From assembly GCA_030267565.1 (NCBI GenBank), contig BRXU01000001.1:2232001-2296000 (forward strand): 64,000 bases of DNA, given 5' to 3'. Positions 11,884 through 29,559 of the stretch are shown one piece after another; the first letter of the stretch is position 1; each line of letters starts with the position of its first letter. The notes under the pieces are model-generated. The model made no database searches, had not been told where the DNA came from, and saw only the letters and a list, made by a program, of their open reading frames with translations. Origin of the DNA: Pleodorina starrii. Lineage: Eukaryota > Chlorophyta > Chlorophyceae > Chlamydomonadales > Volvocaceae. Position numbers and translations under genes: made by a program.

Positions 11884-14336
11884 GAGTTTAAATGTACTTA
11901 CAAGGCCTAAGTTGATCACATGTCCCTGCTTAAGATCTGCACTTATGGCGGCTCGGAAAACAAACTTCCTGCCCGATGGTGTGTGCCGCTGCTGCTGGCT
12001 GCTGAAAACACCCGACCGAACCGTACCGAAACCGCTTTGCACGACCACTTCTTTACTTCATACAGCAGTCCCACACTCTAAAAACATACTAAGCTTATGC
12101 TTCATGCGGTTTGCTATTAAGCAACGTTTTCCGGCAAGCAAACTGTGATGGTCAGCCCTGGTGAAGATGGCCTAAAAAGTCCGTTTTTTTTACGATTGCC
12201 CAAGCTTCGTGAGGGATTCCTCGCTCTATCGCGCTCAGGTCTTTATTGGACTCTCCTAGGGAAATCTATATGCGTGAAGTTGGCGAAGATTGAAAAATCA
12301 CTAGGGAAGCGCTTTGGAATTGGTTAGGTACGGTTAAAAGCGCTTTTTTCGGCACACCGGCACCCAGCAACGGGCAAGGAAGTTTGTTCTCCGAACAGCC
12401 ATAACTTGAAGCCAGAAAAGCGTTTGGGGCAAGCAACTGCATGCCAAGAACCGCTTTTTAACGTGTCCAGCTGTAGTTTATGTGTGTTGTCCTCCTCATC
12501 GCGACAGCAGCCGGACCAGTGCCAGGAGCTGGGCTGAATTCCATAATCGCCCCGAAACCTGGCCGATTCTCGCATACATTGCATTCGGGTAGCAAACGTT
12601 TTCGCGTGTGTGAATGTCAATGGTTGCAGGCGGAGTACGCATAAATAATCAACTTGCGACCTGCGTGACTTCGCATCCTGGCTCGGTGCTCATCACGCAA
12701 TTAGTCATTTACCGTAAGCCTCTGACTCGGCGCCGATTCGAGTGCCGTAAAGCGCCTATACCAGCATTACGATTGATTGACGGTTGTGAGCGCATTTACG
12801 TTTCGCTCTGTTGTTTGCGCTGGTCTGGGGCTCTGGGCGTGCACGGTGGGTGCCTGGTGCCCGTCGAAGTGTAACTGGATCTCTTGCGCGCTGCGAGAGA
12901 CCACGTATACCGTAAGAATAACATTGGAGCCAGATTGGGCGCAGTGGCGTGCCGCACTTTGTATATAGCCCATTTCGTGGAAACCCCGGGGGGAGTAGAG
13001 CAGTGGACAACTTTATCATAGATCCTGTGCGCAGGCTGTGCGCTATACAAAACGAGTTTATGCACGACAGTTTGCATCCCAGCAAGAGAACATTGTTTGG
13101 GGAATAGATTGCGGTTTGTTTCGTCATTCATTTGCGTCTGTGCTTTCGGGTCAGGGACGGCGGCCCTGTATACTCCTCGCGGCAGCCCACCCCAAAGATC
13201 TCACTTACGGAAACGCGTTTACGGGGAGGGGGTTCTGGTCCGAGTGCAGGAGAATAACGCTTAGCATGATGGGTTGCTGGGGGTTTCACGTACCCCTAGA
13301 GCAATACCTAGCGATAGAAAGTGTGTGGTCCAGGATCTTGATTACCGGGCTTGATTACCGGATCTTGATGACCGGGCTTGATTACTTAAGTGGTGGCGTC
13401 CATGCTTGTTTTCTGGGGCTAAGGGAGGGCCCAGGCGGCCGAGGAGAGGCCCAAGGGGCAGAGGAGGGGCCAAGCTTGCAGACAGAGCAGCGCCGTGCTA
13501 GCTGCCCTCCTTGGTCACAAGCCACTGTGCACACCACTCGGATGCCGACCCGCTCTGGGATAGAGAATTGAAAGTGGTACCCCACAGCAGGGATTAAAGG
13601 ATTGCTGACCAGTACCCACCCCTTGGATTAGAGGATTGGGACCCCTTTGCAACCCTCCGGCCGACCTCACCTCCGCCTAAAGGTTGTTGACTTCACTCTC
13701 TGACTTCACGGTAACGCATCAGCACACCACGCTTGTACACATTCGCAGATGACGAACGCACGACCACCCCATACTTCGTCCGTAACACGCATAATTCCCG
13801 CACCGCCCAGCCACCCTGCCCTGCGCTGCACTGCCGCCGTGTTTTTTACGCGGCGGTGGCCCGTCTGCCCCGTCTCCTCCCGCTCCCTGCCAGCACCGTC
13901 CCATGCCACACGACAGTCCCACGCGCCCGACGCCGGAAAAACAGGAACATGTCAGCCTGCGTAACTCTTCATGGCAGCCGGAAGCAAACGCTGAAAGATC
14001 GAAACTTAGAGAAGTGCCTCTGGCGGATCCTGCAGCGCCCACCGCCTGCTAAGCGCCCTCATTGCACGCACCGCCGCAGCATGCCACCCGCTACAAAATC
14101 TACCCTGCTGCTTTGCCCGCGAGCCCCCCGCCCCCCATGCGGCCGAGACCGCAAAAGCGGCATATATGACCCCATGTTATGAAGAACCTATACCTGCCTA
14201 AGCTCTCGGAATTTTATCTGGTTGCCTCGTCCGGTCGTCTACGCGTAAACTCCTTGCAAGCGTCGCCGCTGCCACGCAGCCGCACCGTTGCCAGCGCCGA
14301 GAGACGCGCAGGCGCAACACGTCAATCACCCACCGC
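11884..14336. other. Intergenic stretch
   Basis: About 2.4 kb of lower GC between the 5' end of the AAGAB-like gene and the 3' end of exportin-2, both on minus. No exon with matched splice sites was found. Near 13,337-13,386 there is a short imperfect tandem array of a CTTGATTACCGG unit. The left part should contain the AAGAB promoter. Confidence 0.5.
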
Positions 14337-17300
14337 TCAGGCGGGCATCCGCGCCAGCGCCTCCTGTACGTACTGCTTGGGGTCGGCGATCTCAGCCAGC
14401 ACGGGCCGCTCCACTTTGCTGGCGTTGGCGAGCCGCGCATATGCCGCAGAGTAGCCCTACGAACGGAGCGGAAAGCCCGAGGGCGTCACATCAAAACGTA
14501 ACACGGAGGATAGAGCGATATACACTCGCTGCGACGCTATGGTCCAAGGACAAGCCAACATCTCAGCGGCGCGGCAATCTGGAACTCCCCAGACTTGTCA
14601 ACCATCCCCACGCTCTTTCGACCCCTCACCTGCATCTCCTCAAAATCTTGCTCCTCGTCCTCCTGCTCATGCCCGCCCTGCGCCGCGCCGCCACCCGAGA
14701 CCTTGTCCGCCAGCCCCTTGCGCACCGCCGCCCACAGCGCCCCGTGCGCGCCGCTGGCTCCGAAACCCGGCAGCTCCGTGATGAGCTTGACGCCCGCCAC
14801 CGTCACCAGCTTCTCCTCATCCATGCCCTCGATCGACGGCACCGTCGGCAGCCATACCTGGGGCACGCGCGAGCAGCCAAACAGCCGGGCAGTAGCCTCG
14901 GGCAACGCACACTAGCCGCAAGAGGTGAGGTAAGTTCTCGGAAGCCCCGGTACCCCAAGTCCCCTCTTTTTTGCCCATATCCCATATCAAGCGCGCGCGT
15001 GCCGTGTTGCTCACCTGCTGCAGCAGCATGTAAATGATGCCGGGCTGCACCTTGTCCAGCTGCTCCGCCGCCGCCGCGCCGCCGTACTTGCAGATGAAGA
15101 GCGCCAGGAACACGCAGAAGAACCGGCAGAACTGCAACAGCGGGATCGGATGAGTGTTGGTAGTGGGCTTCAGCAGCGCGGCACTAACGCCGCCGAATGG
15201 CAGCCGCCCAGCTACATGGCGGAGTTCAGTTGACACACTAACGGCACACAAACGGCAGCAAAAAGAGAAACAGCGCAGATCAGGACAGACCGCTTCCCGT
15301 GCGTGCTGCTTCTGGCATCGTGGGGTGTGGTGGGGTGTCAGAAGCCCAAGTGATACAAACCGCCTGGGAGTATGGTTATGTACCCGCCTGGGAGCGGGAA
15401 CGAGTTCTGTTTCCCGAGAGCCGCGAGCAGGGGTCCGCCCCATCCCGCCTCACAGCGCGGCGTCTTCGGCGCACCTTTGGCGTCTTGGAGCTGCTCAGGC
15501 GCTGGAACATGAGCGTCCAGATGGAGGGCAGGAACTGCGCATAGGCCGGCAGCGGCAGCGACTCCACGATGGCGTTGACGATGTAGAAGCCCTCGTGGTC
15601 GTGCGCGCGCGACGAGATGAGCTTCTGGAACACGCCCAGCACCGCCACTAGGTGGCCGCCCGACACCACCTCGTTGCCGGCCTTGGTCAGGTATGCCTGG
15701 CTTGCGAGCGGGCGGCCAGGCCGGACAGGGCAGGACAGGGCAGGGGAGGACGGGTAGGCAGCGGGGGGCGGTCGGGGTGCAAGCGGTGGTGAGACCAGGA
15801 AGGTCGTGGGTTGAATCCTTATGAACAACCACCATTCGCTGCAAACATTGTTTGATATGGTCGAGGTACCGTATGGTCCGATGTGGTATGGTCGGCGAAA
15901 CAAAGAGGCTCGGTGCCTCAATCCAATGACAAGCGGCGATGCAGTGACGCTGCTTGCGGAACGAGGTGAGGTCGTTTCATGGCAGGGACTCAGGAAACGG
16001 GACACGGTCAGTGTGCAATGGTGGAGTGACAGCGCTGCCGCAGCACCGCAGGGTTTCGCACCTGCAGCAACCGCACGAGCGCCGGCACGTTGCCCGACCG
16101 CTCCCAGAACACGGGCGACAGCAGGGGCGGGAAGATCTGCAGGTAGAGCTGCGGCAGCGGTGCCGGCCGGAGCTCGATGAGCTGCGCGAACACCTGGAAC
16201 ACGTAGGGGTGGAACTCCTGCGAGGGATGGAGGGGGAGCAGAGCGGTGGTAAGGAAAGAAGATAAGGGCGGGGGAGGGAAGCAGAGCGGGGTGCGGAGGC
16301 AAAGGAAAGGCGAGGTGCGTCACCGAGGTGGGCCACCACATGGGCAACACCCCCATTCCAGCCGCACGACACATCCCCGCGCTATGCCAGCTGCCACTCC
16401 ACAATGCGCCGCCGGGCGCGTGGCCAGACGTTGCCGCGCCGCGCACCTGCACGTCTTGCTGCAGTACCAGCTCGAACGCAGGGAACAGCGCCGACTCGTA
16501 CTCGGTGATGGAGGCGGGGTTGGCGGCGGTGCCGTGGCGGATGAGCGCCGCCACGCTCTCGAACAGATAGTGGTTGAACGAGGGGTTGCGCGGGTTGCGG
16601 CACACCTCCACCAGCATGGCGGCGAGCCGCTGCGGAAGGGAGGGAATGGGAATGAGAAGAGGGGCACACCGATAGGAAGGGAAGCGAGTGGGAACAAAGC
16701 AGTCAGACGAATCGGAGCGGTTGGGTGGTTTGCACACCGTGCCTTGACGGCCCGTTTCCCATACGATTTCTTCGAAAGGAGCAGGAGCAGGTTCGGGTAG
16801 CTCAGCCATGGGAAGAGACACCGTTGCAACCGCGCCGCGCAAGCCCTAAATAAAGCGGCGCTGCTGGACTGGGCGGCGAGGCTCTTGCATCTCCGGCATC
16901 TCTACCATACGGGCATAGGGCGGGCACGTGCACAGACCTGCAGGCAGACTCCCGAGACGGGCGCGATCGCGGCCCCCACGAAGCCGATGACGCGCATAAT
17001 GGCCTTCATCAGGTACTCGTTCTCCGAGCTGTCCGGCAGCTTGAAGCCAGCGAACAGCCGCTCCAGCAGCACCTGCGAAACGCAGCGATGATACCACCGT
17101 TCGGCGGCGACCCGGGCAGCGAAACGCACCGCACGCGTACGCAGCGATGATACCACCGTTCGGCGGCGACCCGGGCAGCGAAACGCACCGCACGCGTAAG
17201 AGGTGAAGCAGCCCCAGCACGGCAGTGGCTTCTTGCACCATGCCCGCAAGCCATCCAACAGGCGACGACGCGCTGCCTAATTGCGGCGTGACCGGGGATC

Positions 17301-20300
17301 GCAGCTGCTGCACCAATGAAATAGCCTCATTACGGTGTGACCGGGTTTCGCAGCTGCTGCACCAATGAAATAAAGTCGGCTGTGCGCTGCGTAGCTGTGA
17401 CGCAGTGGCCGGCCGGCCTTCACTTACCGACAGCTGCGAGCCCAGGTCCTGCGACGTGAAGCGCAGCTCCTTCTTGCCCGGCTCCTTGAGGCTGAGCAGG
17501 CGCTCCAGGCAGATGGCGGCGTAGCTGTGCACCACGCAGTACTCAGAGCCCAGCAGCGCCACCAGGCAGGGCACGCTGGCCAGGCAGGCCTCCTTGGGCA
17601 GCAGCGACCTGGAGGACGTGCGGCGATATGCCAGTGTGGCGGTTGCCAGGTCACTCAGGTAGGCACGACCGTCCAGGAGGGGGGTCTTGTGGCCGAGAGT
17701 CTCGTGTGGAGTGTCTGAACAATTGGGTTGTCCACATGACGGCGCTTTGAAGCATGAAGCTACACGGGACGCGCACAGGGCACCAGATGGACGACGCCCC
17801 CCGGCCCCCACCTGAACGTCGTGACAAACTTGATGGCGTCCGCCTTGAGCAGCGGGTTCTCGTTGATCTTGGTGCTCTGCATTGTTGAAAAAGGGTACGA
17901 TTGAGATGCTTAGGGCGCGATGCGAGCGCTTGCCAAGCTGCCACGGAGAAGCGTCACAGGCAGGCATGGAAGGGGGCCACGAGCGGCGGCGTGCAAGGCA
18001 CAGCCGGGTACCGCAGGAACACGCTGAGTGGCAGCCTGCGCAACTCCGCCCGAGTTCCTTTTACCTGGCAGACCGACCTTCGCCTCAATCAGACTGGCCT
18101 TCAACGCAAGCAAAGGCGGCAGGGAGTTGGTAAAATGCGCAGCTGCGCTCACGCACCGTTCCCATGGCCTCACGGCACCCGGAGACCCTGCGACCTCGCC
18201 CTGTTTCCACCTAGACCCCACATGACCTCGGTACACCCCGGTACACCCCACAGGACCTCGGTACACCCCGCTTACCTGCAGCTCGGGCAGCACCTGGGCG
18301 GAGAAGAAGTCCAGCAGGTTGACCAGCTGCGTGGTGCTGGTGGCCCCGTGGGCGGCGGTGCGGCCCTGCAGAAACAACGAGAGGAGGTCCAGGAACTCAG
18401 CAGCGGGTCAGCCACGCGGGATATACGGGGGCGAGGTGCGCGGCGCGGCGCGGAGTGCGCCTGCAAGGCCGGACGGAATGTGCGGCGCCCACTCATACGT
18501 TTGCACACGCGCCCTTCACCCACTGGGTGCTGCACGGCTGCCGGTGTTCCTCCACGAAACAGCATCTAACTCTCTACATGGACATGTGCACCTGCGCACC
18601 CTTGTGCGCTCTTGAGCTCCCTGGCTCACAACCTCCGCACCGCCACCGCCCTTCACCTCTGCCGCCCCTCACCTTGACGGATAACGCGGTGACCATGTAG
18701 ATGGCGCAGTCCTTGGACCGCCAGTTGGCGGAGGGCGAGGCCGCGTAGTCAGCCAGGGCCGCGGCTGTGCGTGTGCGTGTGGTGGTGGTGGGGTCGGGAC
18801 AGCATTGGGAAGGCAGGTCAGGAATATATTCGGAAAGGTGCTGCTTTAGCCGGGTTTAGCAGGCGAAGGCGCATAGCAAGCCATGGCAGGCCCCAACACT
18901 CAATCCAAGTACGCCAATCCACGGCAGGCCCCAACACTCAATTCAAGTACGGCAGCCCCCAACACTCAATCCAAGCCGTTGCGTAGCCCTGGCGTTCGCC
19001 TCGCCCCTTCGTTAACATCCGTGTCACCCAGACACATTCGCGAACTTACTGATGTATCCCGTGAAGAGGCGGGACACCTCGGCCGGGAAGCGCTCCGTTA
19101 GCGACCGAACCAGGTCGGCGGCAGCCCGCCGCCTGCAGAGCCGGGGACGAGGATGGAGAAATGGTGGCCACGCGCGCTCACATTCTACGTGCAAGCAAAC
19201 AGGCACTGGACATGGCGACTGCTGGGGCGCTCCAGCATCTAGGGTACTAACTGCAGCCAGGCATTGGCATTGGAGCGCGCTCTGGGAAAGCGTTCCCTGT
19301 CCCTCCGCGCACGCACGCCGTCCGTGCAGACGCTCCGCAGGATTGGCCCAAGCCAACCCCTAGGGGACGTGAAAAGGGCGGCATCGTCGAGAAAACCCCG
19401 TTCACGCGCTCACCGCGTGTCGCTGTCACCGCCCTCCGCGTCGCGGCGAATGTACTCGGTGGGGTTCATCTCAAACATCTCCTCGTCCTCGGGCCGCACC
19501 CGCAGGTTGGGCACGATGACCGACTCACAGATCTGCTGCAGCGCGCCATCCGCCGCGAACAGGTCTGCGGATGAGGGCAGCAGATGACAAGCGGGGCAGG
19601 GGTCCAGCCACCGGTTGGGAGACGACAGACGATGCATGCTAAGCGGGCGCAGGGGCCTTGACAGCAGGAGGCAACGAAACGCAGGGTGAACCGGAGGGAG
19701 AGAGAAGCGTGAAACAGTCCAATATCAGTGCGATGCGGACGTTAAGCGTGCACTAGATTCCTGCTGCCTACTCTGTTCACTTTTTTGAACTCAACCTTAT
19801 TTTCCCAGGCGGCAGGCACTCACTCGAGAAGACGCCCTTGGCGATGGTGTTGAGGAACTTGATGGCGGCCATGGCCAGGTTGTCCTGGTGGTGAGGGATG
19901 GCGAGGATGGATGGACGGTGGCAGCAGAGGTGGCGCGCAGTACCCAAGGCTCAGGCCGCACTGCGGCCACCGACTCAACCAGCACGCGGTGCCACCTCCC
20001 CACTCTCTGCTCCGTACCGACCACTCCGGACGCCACCATCGTTCAGCCGCCTCTAATGGGCGTTTCCGATTTGATGTGATGCCCAACTGGAAGTGCCGCG
20101 TGCCCTGGTGCGCGCCTTACGCACGCACCCGTCGGGCGGCCACTTAGCCGTGTGTTTAAGGGGGTATAAAGAGAATTTCGCAGCGTAGAAGGAGGCGGCG
20201 TTAGCGAACGGACCCAGAAGCCAGGGGTGTCGCCCGCGCACCTGGCCTGGCTTGTGGGAGACCTTCATGAGCACCTGCCACACCGAGGCTGCAAACCGCT

Positions 20301-23300
20301 GCAGGTACGGCTTAAACGTGTCCTCGTCGATCTCCAGAAGCAGGTCCACCGTCTAAGGGGGTTACCGCGAGAGAGAGAGATGGCGTCAAGAAGGAAGTGC
20401 GCGCGCGGGTCAGGAAGAACGTGTCGAGAAAGAGGTGCGTGCGCGTTATCACGTGGGCAGGGTGCGAGGGCCGTGCTCGCCGGGACGCAAGCCCCAAACA
20501 TGGGACGTTACCCTGGCTCATGGGCCCAGACAGGAGCTCGCATCCCTCCTAGGCGCGCCACCACGACTGCTGCAAGATGGGATGCTGCCGCGGGTCGCGC
20601 GCGCCATGCCCAGGTGAGCCTGCCATGGCGTCGTCTTCACCGTGCGATATCAGGCACGCACGGCAGAGGGGGGGCCCGCTGGCGGTTGGCGCTACAAGCA
20701 GACACCCGCTCCAGCACGCCTACCCGAACTGCTGCACACCCGCCCCTCGATACAGGTTCCGCCAATGCGCCCTCTGTACCCACAGCCAGCCCTAAGGCAC
20801 CGGCCCTGCGGCACGGTGGGACGCCGCACCCCCTGGCGCCTACCGTAACTCCCTCCGCGCCTCCGCTCACCTGGCACACGGCCGTCTTAACCCCATCCAG
20901 TACGCCCTCCTTCTCGGGGTCCTGCTCGTCCAGCGCCGGGTTCTCGTACGTCAGCATCTTGTGCATCTCGTCCATCCAAAAGCCCAGCTCCGCCTCAGTC
21001 GCCTGTCAGACAGGCGCAGCGCCACGCACACAACTGCAGTTGACCGGCTGCTACCGATGAGTGTAGGAACGCACTTCCCGCACGCCCTTCCTCATCGCGG
21101 TTATCAGCGCAGACGGTCTCTTTACATAAACCAATGCGCAATACACAACAATTGCGCGACTCGTTGGCCGATGGGGCAAAGAACCATGATTCACCGTAAA
21201 TCCCCGCCGTCCTTTTGCGCAGGGGCCAATCCCGACGTAGTCAAGGACGGTCATGCGGACATAGCACACCGAGCAGCACCCACAAGAAACCTGCCACCCG
21301 CAATGTTCACCTCAACTTCCCCCCCCCCACCACCACACACACACTCCTCCGCTGAAAGCAAGGAACCGACCATCGTGCGGAGCAGACCCCAACCACACGC
21401 CCACACGCCTTCCAACGCGCTGAACCCACCTCCGACAGGCCCATCGAGCACAGCGAGTGGAAGATCCGGAAGCTCAGCCGGAGACAGCCCAGCAGCTGCC
21501 GCAGCGGCTCCACGCTGGGGACGCCCGCTGCCGACAGGGACGGAAACAGCCCCGACAGCTTCACGGTTGTCTCGTGCAGCGGCCGCAGGAACAGCTGCTG
21601 GCACATATCAAGCTCCTGCGCCAGCGCGTTGTTGCTCGAGGGCTGGCCGCGGAAGCGCTTGAACACATTGTTGGCGACCTACGGGCGGCGGGTGCGGGGT
21701 GACAGCCGCAGCGGCGGGCGACGGCGGTGAGCGGCGTGTCGAGGTTCTACGCTGGGCAGGGGAGGGGGTTATGGTGCAGCGGCGGCGGCGGCGGCGTCGA
21801 CATAGTACATCGTCAAACGAGAGGGCGGACAGTCAGCTCGGGAGGCTTCTGCAGGTTCTGTGGTACCGCGCCGGGACAGGCGGGGACGTTGTTGATGAGC
21901 ACGGAAAACTGCTGCTCGCCTGTCCGTCCCCGGAGGTGCTTTCCGGACTGAGCCACGTCAAGCACCTGCCCCGACCCCTTCGTCATAACCCATTTGATAC
22001 AAAATGCGCGCGCTGGACGTCCGCACAGCCATAGCAGAACACCCTCAGTAGCGTATCCCTTGTTGGCAAATCCAGAACCCCAGATGTTGGCAAATCCAGA
22101 ACCCCAGAAACTGTCGCTTTTTCAAGCCCGCGCCGCTGGCTGGTTGTGTGGCCAGCAGCCCCTTGCTGGCACCTGCAGGACGCCGCGCACGACGGCCAGG
22201 TCGTCCGTCGCGAGCTTCGAGACCAGCTCGGGAAGCAGCTCAGGCCACTTGGCTGGGAAGTCGTAGGCGCAGATGATGGAGAGCGCCTCACTCAGCTGGG
22301 CCGAGACGCGCGGCGGGGTGGACAGCGCGACACCCACAAGCAGCTGCTTGATCTGGGCCTGTGGCGCGGCATGGCGGTGTGGTGTTGAGGGGATAGAAAG
22401 AAGATACCGCGGTGTGAGGGGAGCCGTCGTCCGGCTGATGAGACAAGGACACGAGGCATTCTGGTAACAATGAAGGCTGGAAATGCTGGGCCGCACTGGC
22501 ATAGTGCGCCGGGTGGAACGTGCCGCAAGGGATGCGCCTGCCCTCCGTGGCGTGTGCCGCACACGCCACAGGACGGACTGAGGGAGGTGTGGGGGTTTAC
22601 GCAGGCGGGGTGCCCACAGCTAGAGCGGCTACCCGCGGTGTGAAATCAGCACTCATTGGGCGCACAGCCCCGGGCGTGCGACCTGCGTCCCAGCCTGTGC
22701 ATGCGTCCCAGCCTGTGCATGCGTCCCAGCGATGTGACGTGCCCTGGGGCCTACCTTCTCAGCATCGGGCAGCGGCTGCGCTCCACCATACAGGTCAGCT
22801 TCGCTTGGCACCTGCGCCCCCAAAGTACAATGGTACACATGAAGCGGATATTGCGGAGCTGGTGCGTTGTGGTTGCGTTCAGCAGGCCGTACAGGTCAGG
22901 CCCCACCCCTCAACCCCTCCTTACTGCGCCCACCCAACAGCGCAGGGCCGCAAGCGGGGCTCCACCCGCAAATCCCTCATCCTCAGCCCGTGTTGATGAG
23001 TGCACAAGGAACCAGCACGCAGCCCTTACCCAGCGGTACTTGACGACGTTCTTGAAGTTCACGGCTGCGGACTGCCGGATGCTTTCATCTACAGGTGTGG
23101 CCGCAAGCTACAACAAGAGAACATGTTTGCGGTCACGCGCTCCGCCGGTCTGGAACAGCACCAACTTCTTGCGCTTTGCCGCCAAACATGCCCACCTTCA
23201 GGACCTTCATGCAATACCCTGGTTGCTGCGCTGCCGCTTTAAGCTGCTGCTCAGCAGCCTTGATAGCATCCTACAAGTTTGAATGAAAACACCCGCAACT

Positions 23301-23424
23301 CATGGCGATGCGTGCGCCCCCACTCGTACCGACACGCAAGTTGCCGGATGGATTGCGCTGCTACCTTGTCGGGCGAAAGCGTCTGCTGAAAGACAGCGGC
23401 AAGCTGCTGAAGCTCCGCCTCCAT
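14337..23424 (-). CDS. CSE1: Exportin-2 (importin-alpha re-exporter, CAS/CSE1)
   Basis: Twenty-two exons on minus give 943 residues (human CSE1L 971). Exons: 23365-23424, 23196-23270, 23030-23107, 22755-22811, 22173-22358, 21430-21678, 20871-21002, 20242-20352, 19824-19884, 19414-19564, 19050-19132, 18673-18764, 18276-18365, 17812-17876, 17428-17608, 16938-17072, 16447-16629, 16062-16217, 15475-15696, 15015-15131, 14630-14857, 14337-14456. All phases agree and every intron is GT-AG. Landmarks in order: [11 protein letters not shown] (importin-beta N-terminal region), [83 protein letters not shown] and [18 protein letters not shown]. This HEAT-repeat exportin carries importin-alpha out of the nucleus with RanGTP. 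The only notable departure is a Gly/Glu-rich acidic insert in exon 21. It is head to head with PRMT3. Confidence 0.95.
17080..17197. repeat. 59-bp tandem duplication in a CSE1 intron
   Basis: Two essentially identical 59-base copies (17080-17138 and 17139-17197) begin ACGCAGCGATGATACCACC. They start 8 bases inside the intron that follows exon 15, next to the acceptor of exon 16, and may come from recent slippage or unequal exchange. Confidence 0.9.
17281..17370. repeat. Imperfect direct repeat in the same CSE1 intron
   Basis: Two copies of a segment containing GCAGCTGCTGCACCAATGAA, each preceded by a GTGACCGGG stretch, lie about 57 bases apart. Confidence 0.8.
18888..18977. repeat. Three-copy CCCCAACACTCAATCCAAG array
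   Basis: Three near-identical copies of a 19-base unit separated by short variable spacers, in an intron of the exportin-2 gene. Confidence 0.85.
22061..22108. repeat. Exact 24-bp tandem duplication in a CSE1 intron
   Basis: Two identical 24-base copies start with TGTTGGCAAATCCAGAACCC. They lie between exons 5 and 6 of the exportin-2 gene. Confidence 0.9.
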
Positions 23425-23787
23425 GGCCTCCTTCAAAGTGACTCGATGATGGCGCGATCTAGCGAGCTAGTGCAAGGTAATCTATTCAAATGTCTGCAAG
23501 CTCAAGATGCAACCTTGATTATAAACAATGAAATTGATCCCTGTCAACCTAACTCAAAAGGCAAGGAGTTGCAAGGAGTTGGAAGAAATGAATTTAATTG
23601 ATTTCCCTTCCAGCAAAACAGCAATGCGGCTCGCATGCACTGCTGGGGATATGTATGCAAATAGGTCCTCTCTCTGTATGTGCGACGCGCGCTGTCGTGG
23701 ATCGAAACCGAAATGTGTCGTGCAGTTGGACATGTTGGAGCGAGTTTGTCGGCACGCACTGAATTGAGAAACCCAGAAAGCTAGAAA
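23425..23787. promoter_or_regulatory. Divergent promoter region of CSE1 and PRMT3
   Basis: The start codons of exportin-2 (minus) and PRMT3 (plus) are 363 bases apart. The spacer is AT-richer than its surroundings and must hold both 5' untranslated regions and both core promoters. No clear TATA box was assigned. Confidence 0.6.
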
Positions 23788-28531
<4,744 letters not shown>

Positions 28532-29559
28532 GGGATGGCGGCGGGGCCGGGGCCGGGGGGAAGGGAGGGCCGAGGGGGAGGGGGGGAAGGGATAGTGAGG
28601 GATGAGATCGCGGCGGTGGCGTGGAGACGACATTGGCGAAATGCCGGGGGTGTGGGGGTGGTGTGGGGGTGGGGGTGGGCTTTTTACAGGATATCAGGAA
28701 TGGGCGGAAAGGTGAAGGTGGTGGTGGTGGTGCTTACCGGTAATCCGGTTACGGACGGTTTCCGGGTAGGGCCCGGAGTGAGGTTTTCGGGGTGGGGTTA
28801 AGAGCTTCGTGGGGGAGCTTCAGCAACCCTTGCGTGGTCAAACGTGCTAAGCATGCGCAACGATGCGCCAGTAATTCCGGCAGGGGCGTGGTGACCGTAT
28901 CCCGGCCGCACTGGTCTCAGGAAACCTGATTGCGATGTGAGGGGGATGCGAGGGTCCGCTTGAAAATGAGGTTGGGTGGAAACGTGCGGCGGCGAGAGTG
29001 GCACTGGGTGCCGGGCGGTTGGTAAAGCTTACGGACTTTGGATGATCGCCAACGCAGGCAGACGATGAGCGCAGCACCGGCAGTCGGAAGCGCCCTTGAC
29101 GTCCCCAGCTATGTAAGCTTGACAGCGGCTTTCAAGACAGTTACCAGGGCCCTGACAGTTACAGTTGGCTCCGGAACTGAGCTCCTTCGCTTCGCTGCTA
29201 AAGCTAGCCGATTCCCATCGCATCAATGGCTCTATCCGCGCGGCATAGGATTTATACAGCGCGCTGACCCTGTTTCTTTATTCATGGAAAGCCCGAACCG
29301 TGAATTCAGACGCCGGGACGCTCGAACGCGGGCAACCAGCAAGCTCAGGCGGTGCATAACCTAGTTTTTTTACATTTGTTTCTTTGAGTCACGTTTTCAT
29401 TTGTGTTAATTTGTTCGCCAGTTGACGCGCTGCAACACTATGAACCGCCAGCCGATTCCTTGCAGCCTGCCCTCAGGCAGAAAACGTCTGGCTCTAGAGC
29501 AGTCTCTAGGATAGTGATTATCAACAAATCCGGGCATTTCCAACTGCGTGTGATTTTCG
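28532..29559. other. PRMT3 3' region and SRPK-like promoter
   Basis: The first about 270 bases are G-rich and directly follow the PRMT3 stop. The AT-richer right part (near 29,340-29,420) probably holds the promoter of the kinase gene. No exon was found. Confidence 0.5.

Noticed and set aside
13038..13571. 177-codon plus-strand frame
   Set aside because: It includes a short tandem CTTGATTACCGG array and has poor codon use. No family resemblance or splice support.
17080..18977. Short repeated units that might suggest a CRISPR array
   Set aside because: Copies are two or three, directly adjacent or with irregular spacers, in introns of a eukaryotic gene.
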